The notes: generated from the sequence alone by a model not told the origin. Counted from the stretch's first letter, positions 26,406 through 35,550 are shown. The stretch is DNA of 64,000 nucleotides from SIG452 sp045541975 (GCA_045541975.1 JAZQKB010000037.1:1-64000); one strand, 5' to 3'. Numbers and translations: made by a program.

Positions 26406-27530
26406 ATGGCAAATAACATTGAAGTTATGCTTTTGGGCAATGGATTTGACCTTAATCATTATCTAATTACAAGTTACAGTGATTTTCTAATTGTGGGTGA
26501 ATATTTTCGTGATAAAACTTGTGTATATAATGAGAATTTAAGTGTGTATGATATTTTATCAAAAATAACAAACAAAAGCGACTTTATGAACACCAGTCTT
26601 TCTATTTATGAAAACCCTTACAAAGCTACAAAAATTCCTAAGACAGAATTTTTTTACATGGCTGAAAAGTTTCAAGATAATTGTTGGATTAATCATTTTT
26701 ATAAAGAAAACCCACGAGAAACGTGGATTGACTTAGAAATACTTATTGCTGATGTCCTTGCGAGTATCGACAATAACGAACTTAATAAGTTGAGTGCTTT
26801 TGAAAAAGTTATATTTGAAAATTCTGGTATGAATAATCAAGAATATACACATACAAAAAATTATATTTTAGGTAAAGAAATATGCGACAACGCCTTTTTT
26901 GACCAGTTTATAGACTTTGTCGAACTGTTAAGAATATACCTAAAAGTTTTTGTAGACAATGTCCTTGATAATATGCCAGAAATAAAAGAATCACAAAATA
27001 AACTATTTAAAAAAGCAAGTTTTACTATTACATTCAATTATACTAACAGTTATGAAAAATTATATAATCGAAATAATGCAGTACATATTCACGGAGATAT
27101 TAATAAAGAAATAATACTTGGTATAAACTCAAATAAAAATGATAATGACAAAACGCTTTTTAATCCAAGATTTATCAAATACAAAAAATACTATCAGCGT
27201 TTAACAAAACATACTATCGATAAACTCTCGCAAGTTTTTTACTGGTTAGATACTAAAGATAATAAAGATTCTAAAAAGTTTTTGAGTGTCATTGGACATT
27301 CATTAGATACATCTGATGAAGATGTTATAACGGTAATATTCGAAATGTTTGATGTCGTATTCATTTATTATTATGATGATAGTGCACTTGATAAATATGT
27401 AAAAAATCTAACTCGAATTTTTACTGCTAAGCAACTCAGTAAAATGACTCTTTCTTCAAAGATCGTATTCAGGCAATTACCAGCTAACGAATACATAAAA
27501 GATTTAAAATCAAATCATAACAATCTTTAA
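26406..27530 (+). CDS. AbiH-family abortive-infection protein
   Basis: 374 residues. The start VMLLGNGFDLNHYLITSYSD (about 8-27) is the AbiH signature, and the C-terminal VIGHSLDTSDEDVI (about 297-310) matches the conserved GHS motif. AbiH proteins protect against phage by abortive infection; the biochemical mechanism is not known to me. It lies 10 nt after hsdS and before hsdR, so it is co-transcribed with the restriction-modification genes. It is strongly AT-rich. Confidence 0.85.
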   Translation: MANNIEVMLLGNGFDLNHYLITSYSDFLIVGEYFRDKTCVYNENLSVYDILSKITNKSDFMNTSLSIYENPYKATKIPKTEFFYMAEKFQDNCWINHFYKENPRETWIDLEILIADVLASIDNNELNKLSAFEKVIFENSGMNNQEYTHTKNYILGKEICDNAFFDQFIDFVELLRIYLKVFVDNVLDNMPEIKESQNKLFKKASFTITFNYTNSYEKLYNRNNAVHIHGDINKEIILGINSNKNDNDKTLFNPRFIKYKKYYQRLTKHTIDKLSQVFYWLDTKDNKDSKKFLSVIGHSLDTSDEDVITVIFEMFDVVFIYYYDDSALDKYVKNLTRIFTAKQLSKMTLSSKIVFRQLPANEYIKDLKSNHNNL

Positions 27531-27575
27531 ACAGACTATAATTAAAATTAATAGCATTATAGGCGAGGTAAAATA

Positions 27576-27713
27576 ATGAATAAAGACAATTTTGTGGAAG
27601 TTCTTGCACTTTTGAATAAAATGAAGATACATTCAAATCCGTATCTTACGGAAATAGAAAAAGAGCTTTACAAACATGTAATAGACGAAATTAAGAAACA
27701 AGCCCAAAAATAG
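27576..27713 (+). CDS. small hypothetical protein between abiH and hsdR
   Basis: 45 residues, charged and helical: begins MNKDNFVEVLALLNKMKIHS and ends EIKKQAQK. GGCGAGG lies about 8 nt ahead of the ATG. The stop is 12 nt before the hsdR start, so it fits the operon. No family is recognised. Confidence 0.55.
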   Translation: MNKDNFVEVLALLNKMKIHSNPYLTEIEKELYKHVIDEIKKQAQK

Positions 27714-27725
27714 AGGTGAACCCTA

Positions 27726-30700
27726 ATGACGAATTTTGATTTTTTACAATCTGATCCGCAATTTGCCACATTTTCTGATGTGGCGATTTCGGCTGAAAAA
27801 TTGTTACATATTGATGTGGCGGCGTCGGTGTTTAACTGTCGGCGTGCCATGGAGTTTGCCGTGAAATGGATGTATTCTGTGGATCACGCTCTGGAAATGC
27901 CCTACGATACCACCTTAGTTGCCTTGATGGGCAGTGAAGATTTTCGGGATGTTGTGGGCGAAGATATTTACCGACGGATGGATTTTATCCGGAAGGTGGG
28001 CAACGTAGCGGCGCACGGCGGCAAAAAGATTTCCGTAGAGCAGGCAAAATTATGCTTGGAGAACTTATTTTATTTTCTGGATTATGTGGCATATTGTTAC
28101 GCAAAAGAATACAAAGCAGGTCAGTTTGATGCCAATTTGTTAGAGCTTACCACCGAAGAAGCCCTGTCCTTTGTGACGGACAAAACTGTGGATTTAGAAA
28201 GTCTGATGGCAGAAAACAAGGCATTAAAGGACGAGCTGACTGCTCGTCGTACCGAACAGCAACAGACCTATGTGCCGAAGCCTTTGGATATTTCCGAATA
28301 TGAAACCAGAAAACTGTATATTGATACCATGCTCCAGGAAGCAGGCTGGCTGGAAGGCAAAAACTGGATCAATGAAGTGGAGCTTCCCGGTATGCCCAAC
28401 AAGTCCGAAGTGGGTTTTGCAGATTATGTGTTATATGACGATACACATAAACCGCTTGCAGTTATCGAAGCAAAACGCACCTGTAAGGATGTTGCTGTGG
28501 GAAAACAGCAGGCAAAGCTTTATGCCGATATTTTGGAAAAACAGTATGGCAGACGTCCCGTCATCTTTTTAACCAACGGTTTTGAAACCCGTATTGATGA
28601 CGGTCAGTATCCCGAGCGGAAGGTAGCGACTATTTATTCCAAAAGAGACCTGGAAAAACTGTTTAACCTCCGCAGAATGCGGACAAGCCTTAAAAATGTG
28701 ATGGTGGATAAAAATATTGCAGGGCGTTACTATCAGGAAGGTGCTATCAAAGCGGTTTGTGATGCTCTGGACAGAAAAAACCGCCGAAAAGCGCTTTTGG
28801 TTATGGCAACAGGTTCCGGGAAAACCAGAACCGTGATAGCGTTATGCAAGGTGCTTTTAGAACACGGTTGGGTGAAAAATATTCTGTTCTTAGCAGACAG
28901 AACCTCGTTAGTTACCCAGGCAAAGCGTTCCTTTGTGAATCTGTTACCTGATTTGTCGGTGACCAATTTGTGCGAAGAAAAGGATAATTTTGCGGCACAT
29001 TGTGTGTTTTCCACCTATCAGACCATGTATAACTGTATTGATGAAGTCAAAGACGAGGAAGGAAAGCTTTTCACAAGCGGTCATTTTGACCTTTTAATCT
29101 GTGATGAAGCACATCGTTCTATCTATAACAAATACCGTGATATTTTCAATTATTTTGATGCGCCCTTAGTTGGTTTAACCGCTACGCCAAAAGACGAAAT
29201 TGACAAAAATACTTATGATATTTTTGAATTGCAAAGTGGTGTTCCCACCTATGGCTACGAGCTGTCCCAGGCGGTAAAGGACGGCTATCTGGTGGATTAT
29301 GTAACGGTGGAAACCAAGCTGAAATTCTTGGAGCAGGGGATTTGCTACGAAGAACTGTCCGACCAAGAAAAAGAAGCATACGAAAACACATTTGAGGATG
29401 AGAATGGTGAAATTCCCGAGAAAATCAATTCTTCCGCTTTAAACGAATGGGTATTTAATCGTGATACCATTGTGAAGGTGTTGAATATCCTGATGACTCG
29501 AGGAATCCATATTGACTATGGCAACAAGCTTGGCAAAACCATTATTTTTGCGAAAAGTCACCGCCATGCAAAAGAAATTCTGGATGTTTTCAATGAGGAG
29601 TATCCCCATCTGCCCGGTTTTGCAAAGATAATTGATAACACTATCAACTATTCCCAAAGCTTGATTGATGAGTTTTCCCAGCCTCAGAAATTGCCTCAGA
29701 TTGCCATTTCGGTTGATATGTTGGATACCGGTATTGATGTGCCGGAGGTTTTGAATCTGGTATTCTTTAAAAAGGTAATGAGTAAGGCGAAATTCTGGCA
29801 GATGATTGGGCGCGGAACCCGTCTTTGTCCCGGATTGTTGGATGGAAAGGATAAAGAAAAATTCTATATTTTCGATTTCTGCAACAATTTTGAATTTTTC
29901 CGAATGAATGAAGGTAAACCGGTAGGCACACAGATGGCTCTTTCGGGCGCAATCTTCCATTTGAAGGCTCAAATTATCTTTAAACTGCAGGATATTGCTT
30001 ATCAGACCAACGATCTGATTGCATTCCGCAAAGAATTGGTGTCCGATTTGGTTTCTAAAGTGCGGGAGCTGGATAAGAAGAATTTTGCAGTCAGACAGCA
30101 CTTAAAATATGTGGAACTCTATGCCAACGAAGAAAACTATATGGCACTCACCTTTGAAGATACCTTAAAACTGAAAGAGGAGCTGGCACCGCTGATTCTG
30201 CCTGATGATGACGAGGCAAGTGCAGTGCGCTTTGACGCTCTGATGTACGGAATCGAGCTGGCATATTTGATTGGTAAAAAGTATAATCGTTACAAAACGG
30301 ATTTGTTAAAAAAAGTCGGCGGAATTGCCAGTGTTGCCAATATTCCTGAAATTTCAGCACAAAAAGAAATGATTTCTAAAATCCTGGATACTGCATATTT
30401 GGAAAACTGCGGTATCAATGAGTTTGAGCATATCAGGGAAGCTCTGCGTGATTTGATGAAATATTTGCCCAAAACCAGTATTGTATATTATACCTCCCTG
30501 GATGACGATATTCTGGATATGCAGTGGCGAGAATCGGAACTGGAAAATGACGATTTGAAAAACTACAGAGCGAAAGCGGAGTATTATGTCCGTCAGCATC
30601 AGGATCATAGTGTGATTGCAAAGCTGAAAAGTAACATTCCTCTTTCTAAAGATGACCTGGCTCAGTTAGAAGCGATTTTATGGAACGAGGTTGGGACAAA

Positions 30701-31016
30701 GGAAGAGTATCTGTCAGAATACGGCGAAACGCCTCTTGGTGAATTTGTCCGCAGTATTGTGGGACTTGATATGAATGCTGCAAAAGAAGCTTTTTCCGAG
30801 TTTTTAAATAGTACCATCCTGGACGCAAGACAAATTTATTTTGTAAATCAGATTGTGGAATATATTGTTCAAAACGGAATGATGAAAGATTTGTCTGTGT
30901 TACAGGAAGCACCTTTTACCGATCAGGGTAGTGTCGCTGAAATCTTTACGGATATTACATTGTGGTACGGCATTAAAAGTGTAATCGACCGAATCAATGC
31001 TAATATGGCAGCGTAA
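27726..31016 (+). CDS. hsdR: type I restriction-modification, endonuclease/translocase subunit R
   Basis: 1,096 residues. An N-terminal DUF4145-like helical domain (about 1-135) is followed by the nuclease region with FADYVLYDD and AVIEAKR (about 230-250, PD-(D/E)XK type). The SF2 helicase motor has Walker A MATGSGKTR (about 358-366), DEAH in LLICDEAHRS, and LTATP. An EcoEI-like C-terminal region follows. It cuts and translocates DNA lacking the HsdM modification. AGGTGAACCCTA precedes the ATG. It is full length with no visible lesion. Confidence 0.95.
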   Translation: MTNFDFLQSDPQFATFSDVAISAEKLLHIDVAASVFNCRRAMEFAVKWMYSVDHALEMPYDTTLVALMGSEDFRDVVGEDIYRRMDFIRKVGNVAAHGGKKISVEQAKLCLENLFYFLDYVAYCYAKEYKAGQFDANLLELTTEEALSFVTDKTVDLESLMAENKALKDELTARRTEQQQTYVPKPLDISEYETRKLYIDTMLQEAGWLEGKNWINEVELPGMPNKSEVGFADYVLYDDTHKPLAVIEAKRTCKDVAVGKQQAKLYADILEKQYGRRPVIFLTNGFETRIDDGQYPERKVATIYSKRDLEKLFNLRRMRTSLKNVMVDKNIAGRYYQEGAIKAVCDALDRKNRRKALLVMATGSGKTRTVIALCKVLLEHGWVKNILFLADRTSLVTQAKRSFVNLLPDLSVTNLCEEKDNFAAHCVFSTYQTMYNCIDEVKDEEGKLFTSGHFDLLICDEAHRSIYNKYRDIFNYFDAPLVGLTATPKDEIDKNTYDIFELQSGVPTYGYELSQAVKDGYLVDYVTVETKLKFLEQGICYEELSDQEKEAYENTFEDENGEIPEKINSSALNEWVFNRDTIVKVLNILMTRGIHIDYGNKLGKTIIFAKSHRHAKEILDVFNEEYPHLPGFAKIIDNTINYSQSLIDEFSQPQKLPQIAISVDMLDTGIDVPEVLNLVFFKKVMSKAKFWQMIGRGTRLCPGLLDGKDKEKFYIFDFCNNFEFFRMNEGKPVGTQMALSGAIFHLKAQIIFKLQDIAYQTNDLIAFRKELVSDLVSKVRELDKKNFAVRQHLKYVELYANEENYMALTFEDTLKLKEELAPLILPDDDEASAVRFDALMYGIELAYLIGKKYNRYKTDLLKKVGGIASVANIPEISAQKEMISKILDTAYLENCGINEFEHIREALRDLMKYLPKTSIVYYTSLDDDILDMQWRESELENDDLKNYRAKAEYYVRQHQDHSVIAKLKSNIPLSKDDLAQLEAILWNEVGTKEEYLSEYGETPLGEFVRSIVGLDMNAAKEAFSEFLNSTILDARQIYFVNQIVEYIVQNGMMKDLSVLQEAPFTDQGSVAEIFTDITLWYGIKSVIDRINANMAA

Positions 31017-31021
31017 TAACA

Positions 31022-31057
31022 TAAAAAATATCCCTCAAAAGTGAGGGATATTTTTTA
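31022..31057. terminator. bidirectional terminator between hsdR and cotJC
   Basis: AAAAATATCCCTC, loop AAAA, GTGAGGGATATTTTTT, between convergent genes. Confidence 0.92.
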
Positions 31058-31065
31058 TAGAAATT

Positions 31066-31482
31066 TTATTTCTTACAACCGCAATCGTTCATATAAAACT
31101 TTTTCGGTTCACATTCACCACTCTGAATCCGGTTTAACACCTCACCGAAACGCTGGAAGTGGACTACTTCTCGTTCACGAAGATAACGAATAACCCGTTC
31201 TACATCTTTGTCGTCGCACATTCTCAAAATGTTGTCGTAAGTTGCACGTGCTTTTTGTTCTGCTGCCAAGTCTTCTACTAAGTCTGCAATGGGGTCTGCT
31301 TTTACGGCAATATATTCTGCTTTCCAGGGATTTCCTGCTGCTGCAGCGGGGTAGACGCCTTTTGCATGGTCGATATAATAGGCAGCCATGGGGCTGTTTT
31401 CGATTTCACCGGTGGTGGCGTTTTTGGTTAACTGGTGAATAAGGGTTGCCACCATTTCGAGGTGTGCCAGTTCCTCCGTACC
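31066..31482 (-). CDS. cotJC: cotJC, 3' part (gene interrupted by the 13.4-kb element)
   Basis: The minus-strand frame open to the element junction encodes TEELAHLEMVATLIHQLTKN and continues to ...VVHFQRFGEVLNRIQSG, then stop. This is the C-terminal two-thirds of CotJC, a spore-coat protein of the manganese-catalase family; E-E and E-x-x-H metal-ligand-type residues are visible. An internal ATG at 31455 is not a natural start. The N-terminal part lies at 44806-45024. Joined at the GG core (31481-31482), the residues read DIGTEEL in frame. Functional only after excision of the element. Confidence 0.9.
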   Translation of the reverse strand, partial: GTEELAHLEMVATLIHQLTKNATTGEIENSPMAAYYIDHAKGVYPAAAAGNPWKAEYIAVKADPIADLVEDLAAEQKARATYDNILRMCDDKDVERVIRYLREREVVHFQRFGEVLNRIQSGECEPKKFYMNDCGCKK

Positions 31483-31499
31483 TACCTATTATCCAAAAT
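31463..31499. repeat. attL of the cotJC element
   Basis: The core CC (GG on the coding strand) is at 31481-31482. To the left is cotJC; to the right is the 17-nt element arm 31483-31499, ending in TATCCAAAAT, which is inverted relative to the arm at 44823-44839. Confidence 0.88.
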
Positions 31500-31635
31500 T
31501 GGTACTCCGTCTTAAATGCCCTTAATACCTCACGAATGGGACATTCTGATAAGGATATGTATAGTAATGTAAAAGTTACTGTTTTTGTACCTGTGTAATA
31601 AATCTAAGGGGGTATGCCTTTGACCAATCAAAACT
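31500..31635. other. gene-free left end of the element
   Basis: No complete gene is seen. On the plus strand a reading frame runs to a stop at 31596-31598; in the excised circle this frame would continue the recombinase gene (see findings). Confidence 0.5.
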
Positions 31636-31786
31636 CTAACCAGCAGTTTCCATTTCTCTCATTACATCATGTTTCCAATTGGAATCGAAAGTTATATATA
31701 CTACTCCAGATCTGTTACCTGGAATATCTACACCTTTTTCAATAACAGTTATTGTATACCTGAGAAAGATTATAAGTTGAAATAGA
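31636..31786 (-). pseudogene. C-terminal remnant of a TIR-like (PF10137-type) protein
   Basis: An open minus-strand frame without a start encodes YTITVIEKGVDIPGNRSGVV, then YITFDSNWKHDVMREMETAG and stop. The order of a VDIPxxxSGVVYI strand, an aspartate, tryptophan, and a terminal (M/L)REMxxAG helix matches the end of the predicted nucleotide-binding TIR-like domain used in some CBASS/Pycsar effectors. A stop codon cuts it off upstream and no N-terminal part is found nearby. Assigned from memory of the family. Confidence 0.5.
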
Positions 31787-31799
31787 GATTGTTAAGAGT

Positions 31800-32819
31800 T
31801 TATGTTTTTTCAAAAAATCTTTCTGGATTTTGTTGGATATATTTTTTAGCAATTGGCCTTATTAGCCCAGCCATATGTAGAGGTAACTCTATTGTTTTGT
31901 ATAATGGTTTTATTGTTAAAAAATCAAGGGAGTAATTTTCTAAAATGCTACATTGATTGATTTGTATCAATTGTCCGTTGAAATGTTCTTTTAAACAATT
32001 TTCTATTGGAACATATTGGTATGACTTTTTTATGTTATTAATATAACTAAGAGGTTGAGAATTGTCAAAAAAAATATTGTAATAGGAGTTTCTTGTTAAT
32101 AACTTATTGATTTGAGTTACTTTACTGCTCGACTTCAGTATAATTGAATTTTGGGATTCGCAAGAATAGACATTGGAATCATAAAGGCATAAGCATTTTT
32201 TAGGGGAAAGGGGCAACAGTATAATTAATCCGGCACTACCCCAACCATAATTTCTATCGTATTTTCTGGTTATATATAATTTATTGTATTTACATATAGG
32301 GTTATCCGAAGTCACAAAATTTATAGTTGAACAATTATCAAGAACAATAAACTTTAAATCAAATAACATTTGTGTTGCATCTGCCGCACATTTCATTGGT
32401 TTCAAATTTGGTATATTCATTTCTACCCTTAAGTTATTTAATTCTTTTTTTGTGAGTTTTCTGGAAAGCATTAATTTTGCAAAGTAATTTGCAATATGAT
32501 TTTCTTCTTCTGCTCTTTTTAAAGTTCATGTAGCACCTATTGTAATAAATGTTAATATAGAGGCTTGTTCCTTCAGGGTTGCTATTTGATTGGTTTTAAG
32601 AATCCTATTTATGGTAGTACTCCAATCCTTCTCAACTTTAGATAATTCGTTTTCTAATATTTGATCGCTTCCGTATAGATTGTTGCGAGAAGCCATATTC
32701 GAGATTGATGCATGAGTAATTATTTTATCCTCTCTTGTTATCCAGGTTCCTATACTTTTAGAATCATTTGAAAAGAGTCTTAAGTAAAATTGTGGAACAT
32801 AATGTTGGTTTTTTCCCAT
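31800..32819 (-). pseudogene. DUF4238 protein with an in-frame stop
   Basis: The N-terminal part (32526-32819) begins GKNQHYVPQFYLRLFSND, the hallmark of DUF4238 proteins, and ends at TGA 32528-32526. The frame then continues in phase without a shift (TLKRAEEENHIANYFAKLML, then NFVTSDNPICKYN, another DUF4238 feature) to 31800. The whole frame is 340 codons with one internal TGA. A single nonsense change (for example from CGA) would explain it. DUF4238 function is unknown; members often lie in defence islands. Confidence 0.8.
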
Positions 32820-32941
32820 AACATTACCTCTTGAAAGATCTATAAGTTAAGAATTGATTGTTTTTAAGAATAGAAAGGTTTGAACATTCATATTGGCTGT
32901 GATTTGATAGAGATATGAATAGTAAAAATTTTCATTTCATG

Positions 32942-33484
32942 CTAAGCGAGTATAGTTATTGCAATGATAACAGTCAGTATTATAAAAAGAATCTGTACTA
33001 TTTTATCACTTATAATCATTTTATTTAAATATTTGTGGGCTGAGTTTTTATAAATATTAAAACGATTTTCCAAGTCATATATATCATTATGAATTGATGA
33101 AGCGATATTGTTATCGAAGCTTTTTAAATTTTTCAACCTTTCCATCACTTCATTTAATTCCTCTGCTATTTTGTGTAAATCTTTTTCAAGGTCATCAAAA
33201 ATCATATAACGAAATTTTTCGCATTCTTGTTTTGCGTTTCTTATTATTTCTTCCAATAAATGTTTGTTTAAGGTATCTGTGTTACCATTATAGTCTTTTA
33301 ATATACAAGGATAAAAGGCTACTATTCCGTCTAATCCGTAAAGATATTCAAAATGTTCTTGTAGTCTTGCGATTTGTTCGGAAAGTGAGGATTGAATTAA
33401 AAAAATTCTTGAAACAATAATACTGGAAAATATACCACCTGCTATTCCGATACATAAGTTAATCATAATTTCGTGAAATTCCAT
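32942..33484 (-). CDS. membrane protein with central coiled coil
   Basis: 180 residues. A hydrophobic N-terminal helix (about 6-30) and a C-terminal helix (about 158-179) enclose a charged helical region (about 33-150; EELNEVMERLKNLKSFDNN). No family is recognised. The gene stands alone between the DUF4238 remnant and the cassette HTH gene, all on the minus strand. It is strongly AT-rich like the rest of the element. Confidence 0.65.
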   Translation of the reverse strand: MEFHEIMINLCIGIAGGIFSSIIVSRIFLIQSSLSEQIARLQEHFEYLYGLDGIVAFYPCILKDYNGNTDTLNKHLLEEIIRNAKQECEKFRYMIFDDLEKDLHKIAEELNEVMERLKNLKSFDNNIASSIHNDIYDLENRFNIYKNSAHKYLNKMIISDKIVQILFIILTVIIAITILA

Positions 33485-33560
33485 TTTTTATATCACCCTA
33501 ACATATTAAAATTATTTTCATTTCTTTAATTATTATGGACACAAGTAACTCATTTTTCAG

Positions 33561-33977
33561 TTAGTTTATTGTTGACATATTTTGTTCTTCTAAAATATCA
33601 TCTGTTTGAAATACTGTAAAACCGTGAGTTAAACTGAAAATAATAACACTATCTCTTTTATTTCTTGAATCCAAAATAGCAAATTTAGAGATTCTTAGAA
33701 GAAGTTGAGTTTCTTCTAACGTTAGATTCATACTAAAAGCAATCGCTATTAGTATATCACGGGAAGGAGTACGTTCTCCACGGAATATCTTATATACATA
33801 TTCTCCTACACCTGAATTTTTGGAAACAGCAGAAATAGAGACACCTTTTAATTCCAACATACTGTTTAGAAAGCTTACTGTCGTTTCCTTGATAAACTGA
33901 CCTTCATAAGCCTTGAAAAATGATTCGATATCGGATGTGTTTTTTAGTTCTTTTAATAATTCATCTGTAATTTGCAT
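33561..33977 (-). CDS. XRE-like HTH regulator of cassette copy 2
   Basis: 138 residues, paralogous along its full length to the 3722-4144 product; the HTH (VSISAVSKNSGVGEYVYKIF, then RGERTPSRDILIAIAF) and C-terminal helix (ETQLLLRISKFAILDSRNKR) are strongly conserved. The start is ATG 33977 with GGAGG 7 nt upstream, not TTG 33983. It is divergent from the kinase with overlapping promoters. It may cross-regulate the chromosomal copy since the HTH helices are nearly the same. Confidence 0.85.
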   Translation of the reverse strand: MQITDELLKELKNTSDIESFFKAYEGQFIKETTVSFLNSMLELKGVSISAVSKNSGVGEYVYKIFRGERTPSRDILIAIAFSMNLTLEETQLLLRISKFAILDSRNKRDSVIIFSLTHGFTVFQTDDILEEQNMSTIN

Positions 33978-34035
33978 TGACAATCCTCCGTAGATTTAAT
34001 ATAATTATTATAATCCATAATCTCGAAATTTGCAA
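33977..34035. promoter_or_regulatory. overlapping divergent promoters, copy 2
   Basis: Rightward: TTGACA 33977-33982, 17 bp, TATAAT 34000-34005. Leftward: TTGCAA 34035-34030, 17 bp, TATAAT 34012-34007. Same geometry and spacing as 4144-4202. Confidence 0.85.
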
Positions 34036-34049
34036 GGAGTTGTCTAAAA

Positions 34050-35480
34050 ATGTTTGAGTTAGCCTCCCTAAAAGAAATAACCCTCATCAAAGAAAACGAA
34101 CGTCAAAAGGTCTATTTAGTGGAAGACCCTGACGGGAAAAAGTATATCAAGCGAGTACTTTCTGGTGATAAACGGGAAGTATATAAAGTGCTTAAAAAAA
34201 TAACTCATGACAATATCCCGACCATTTATGATATTGGGTTTGATTCTGATACTATTGTTTTGGAAGAATATGTTGAGGGAATTCCCTTAAGTGATTTTAT
34301 GGAGCAGAGGAAAAAACTCAATCAGAAACAAGCGAGAAACATTTCCAAACAGATTCTATCTGCCATGGAAGTGCTTCACAAAGCCAATATCATTCATAAA
34401 GATATCAAACCGGATAATATTTTGATTGATGAGTCCTATCATGTTTGGTTGACGGATTATGATATTGCACGGATATACCGAAAGGAAATTAGAAAAGATA
34501 CTGAAACCATGGGAACCTTCGGGTATGCTCCCATTGAACAGTTTGGTATGCTTCCAACTGATTTTAAGACGGATATTTATGCATTTGGTGTGACCTTATC
34601 TATTCTGTTAGAATACATAAACACAAAAGGATTTTTATTCAGAGTTGCGGAAAAATGTAAAAAAGTAGACCCTTCAGAAAGGTATCAAAATGCAAAAGAA
34701 GTCGAAAGAGCAATTACTTGGAATGCCTTAAAATATCCGCTTGTTGTTATTGTTTCCGTTATTGTCTTAGTGGTATTTTTGATAGGGATTTTTCAATCTC
34801 AAAAGGGAATAGAAGTGAACTTGGGAGGAACGAATCATAAACAAATACAATCGATTGAAGAAGCAACTTTTGAAGGGACATTTTCAGGATTCCAAGACGG
34901 TTCCAATGAAGCACTTTATAGAAATTATAGTTACTATTCTCAAGTTTGTATTTTCAGTATGCAATCCCCTTGGGAACATTTGATTTTTATTGATGATGTG
35001 AACAAAACAGGGAAACTGAAGCTTGGAGAAAATGATACTGTAGTAGATGCAGATATCACCCTTACCAACGGAATCTTGGACGTTAAATTGAGGGATGATT
35101 TCGGACATACATTCCATCAACAGTTTCAGTATCAAGGACAGTATGAATATACAAAACACTATACCGAAGACTTACGAAAAAATGCGGATATTATCTGCTA
35201 TGACTTTAACGGAGACGGAGCCACAGAACTGTTAGTTGGATTAAGCGAAGGGGCTATGGGTGCACTTGGCAAACAATTCTATAATAATGTGAATTATTGT
35301 ATTGCGTGGTGTATTCAGTATGATGAAAATAACGGATTCCGTTTGTGTGAAGGAGATATGTTTTCTAAAGGATATTCTTTTTGGATGAATGAAGCCATTC
35401 GCAAGCTGAATGTATCTTGGGAAGATATCGGAGATGTTACGGGATATCTTATGGAAGGCGATAAAATCATTCCTAACTAA
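34050..35480 (+). CDS. membrane-anchored Ser/Thr protein-kinase-like protein, copy 2
   Basis: 476 residues, homologous to the 4217-5755 product throughout. Kinase motifs: KYIKRVL lysine, HKDIKPDN, DYD instead of DFG, APIEQ, DIYAFGVTL. A TM helix (about 230-252) is followed by a shorter linker than in copy 1 and the same outer domain (CIFSMQSPWEHLIF, DFNGDGATELLVG). The conserved outer domain suggests both kinases sense related signals. AAGGAG lies 10 nt before the ATG. Substrates are unknown; nearby zinc-ribbon and TIR proteins are candidates by context only. Confidence 0.85.
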   Translation: MFELASLKEITLIKENERQKVYLVEDPDGKKYIKRVLSGDKREVYKVLKKITHDNIPTIYDIGFDSDTIVLEEYVEGIPLSDFMEQRKKLNQKQARNISKQILSAMEVLHKANIIHKDIKPDNILIDESYHVWLTDYDIARIYRKEIRKDTETMGTFGYAPIEQFGMLPTDFKTDIYAFGVTLSILLEYINTKGFLFRVAEKCKKVDPSERYQNAKEVERAITWNALKYPLVVIVSVIVLVVFLIGIFQSQKGIEVNLGGTNHKQIQSIEEATFEGTFSGFQDGSNEALYRNYSYYSQVCIFSMQSPWEHLIFIDDVNKTGKLKLGENDTVVDADITLTNGILDVKLRDDFGHTFHQQFQYQGQYEYTKHYTEDLRKNADIICYDFNGDGATELLVGLSEGAMGALGKQFYNNVNYCIAWCIQYDENNGFRLCEGDMFSKGYSFWMNEAIRKLNVSWEDIGDVTGYLMEGDKIIPN

Positions 35481-35503
35481 ATAAAACTGGACAAAAAGTC
35501 CAA

Positions 35504-35550
35504 GACTTTCTATGTTATTTGAGATATAATGACATAGAGAGTCTTTTTTT
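35504..35550 (+). terminator. terminator after kinase copy 2
   Basis: GACTTTCTATGT and ACATAGAGAGTC arms with a T-run; nearly the same as 5776-5822. Confidence 0.88.

Larger units (their letters stand above)
23506..31150 (+). mobile_element. restriction-modification island flanked by cotJC 3'-end repeats
   Basis: The interval is bounded by direct repeats of the last about 75-80 nt of cotJC (23510-23590 and 31070-31150). Inside are hsdM, hsdS, abiH, a small ORF and hsdR, but no recombinase. The arrangement, in which the target gene keeps an intact 3' end and the displaced end lies at the far side, is what integration into the 3' end of a gene produces. Duplication by homologous recombination is an alternative. 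Confidence 0.5.

Noticed and set aside
31485..31486. Alternative crossover dinucleotide in attL
   Set aside because: Using this GG would add four bases to cotJC, shift the frame and unbalance the attP arms.
31530..31598. Plus-strand frame with TSRMGHSDKDMYSN, resembling the end of a tyrosine integrase
   Set aside because: Too short and missing the catalytic residues; it is explained as the recombinase frame that is completed on circularisation.
32471..32528. Frameshift in the DUF4238 gene
   Set aside because: Both parts are in the same frame; the break is a single TGA stop, not a shift.
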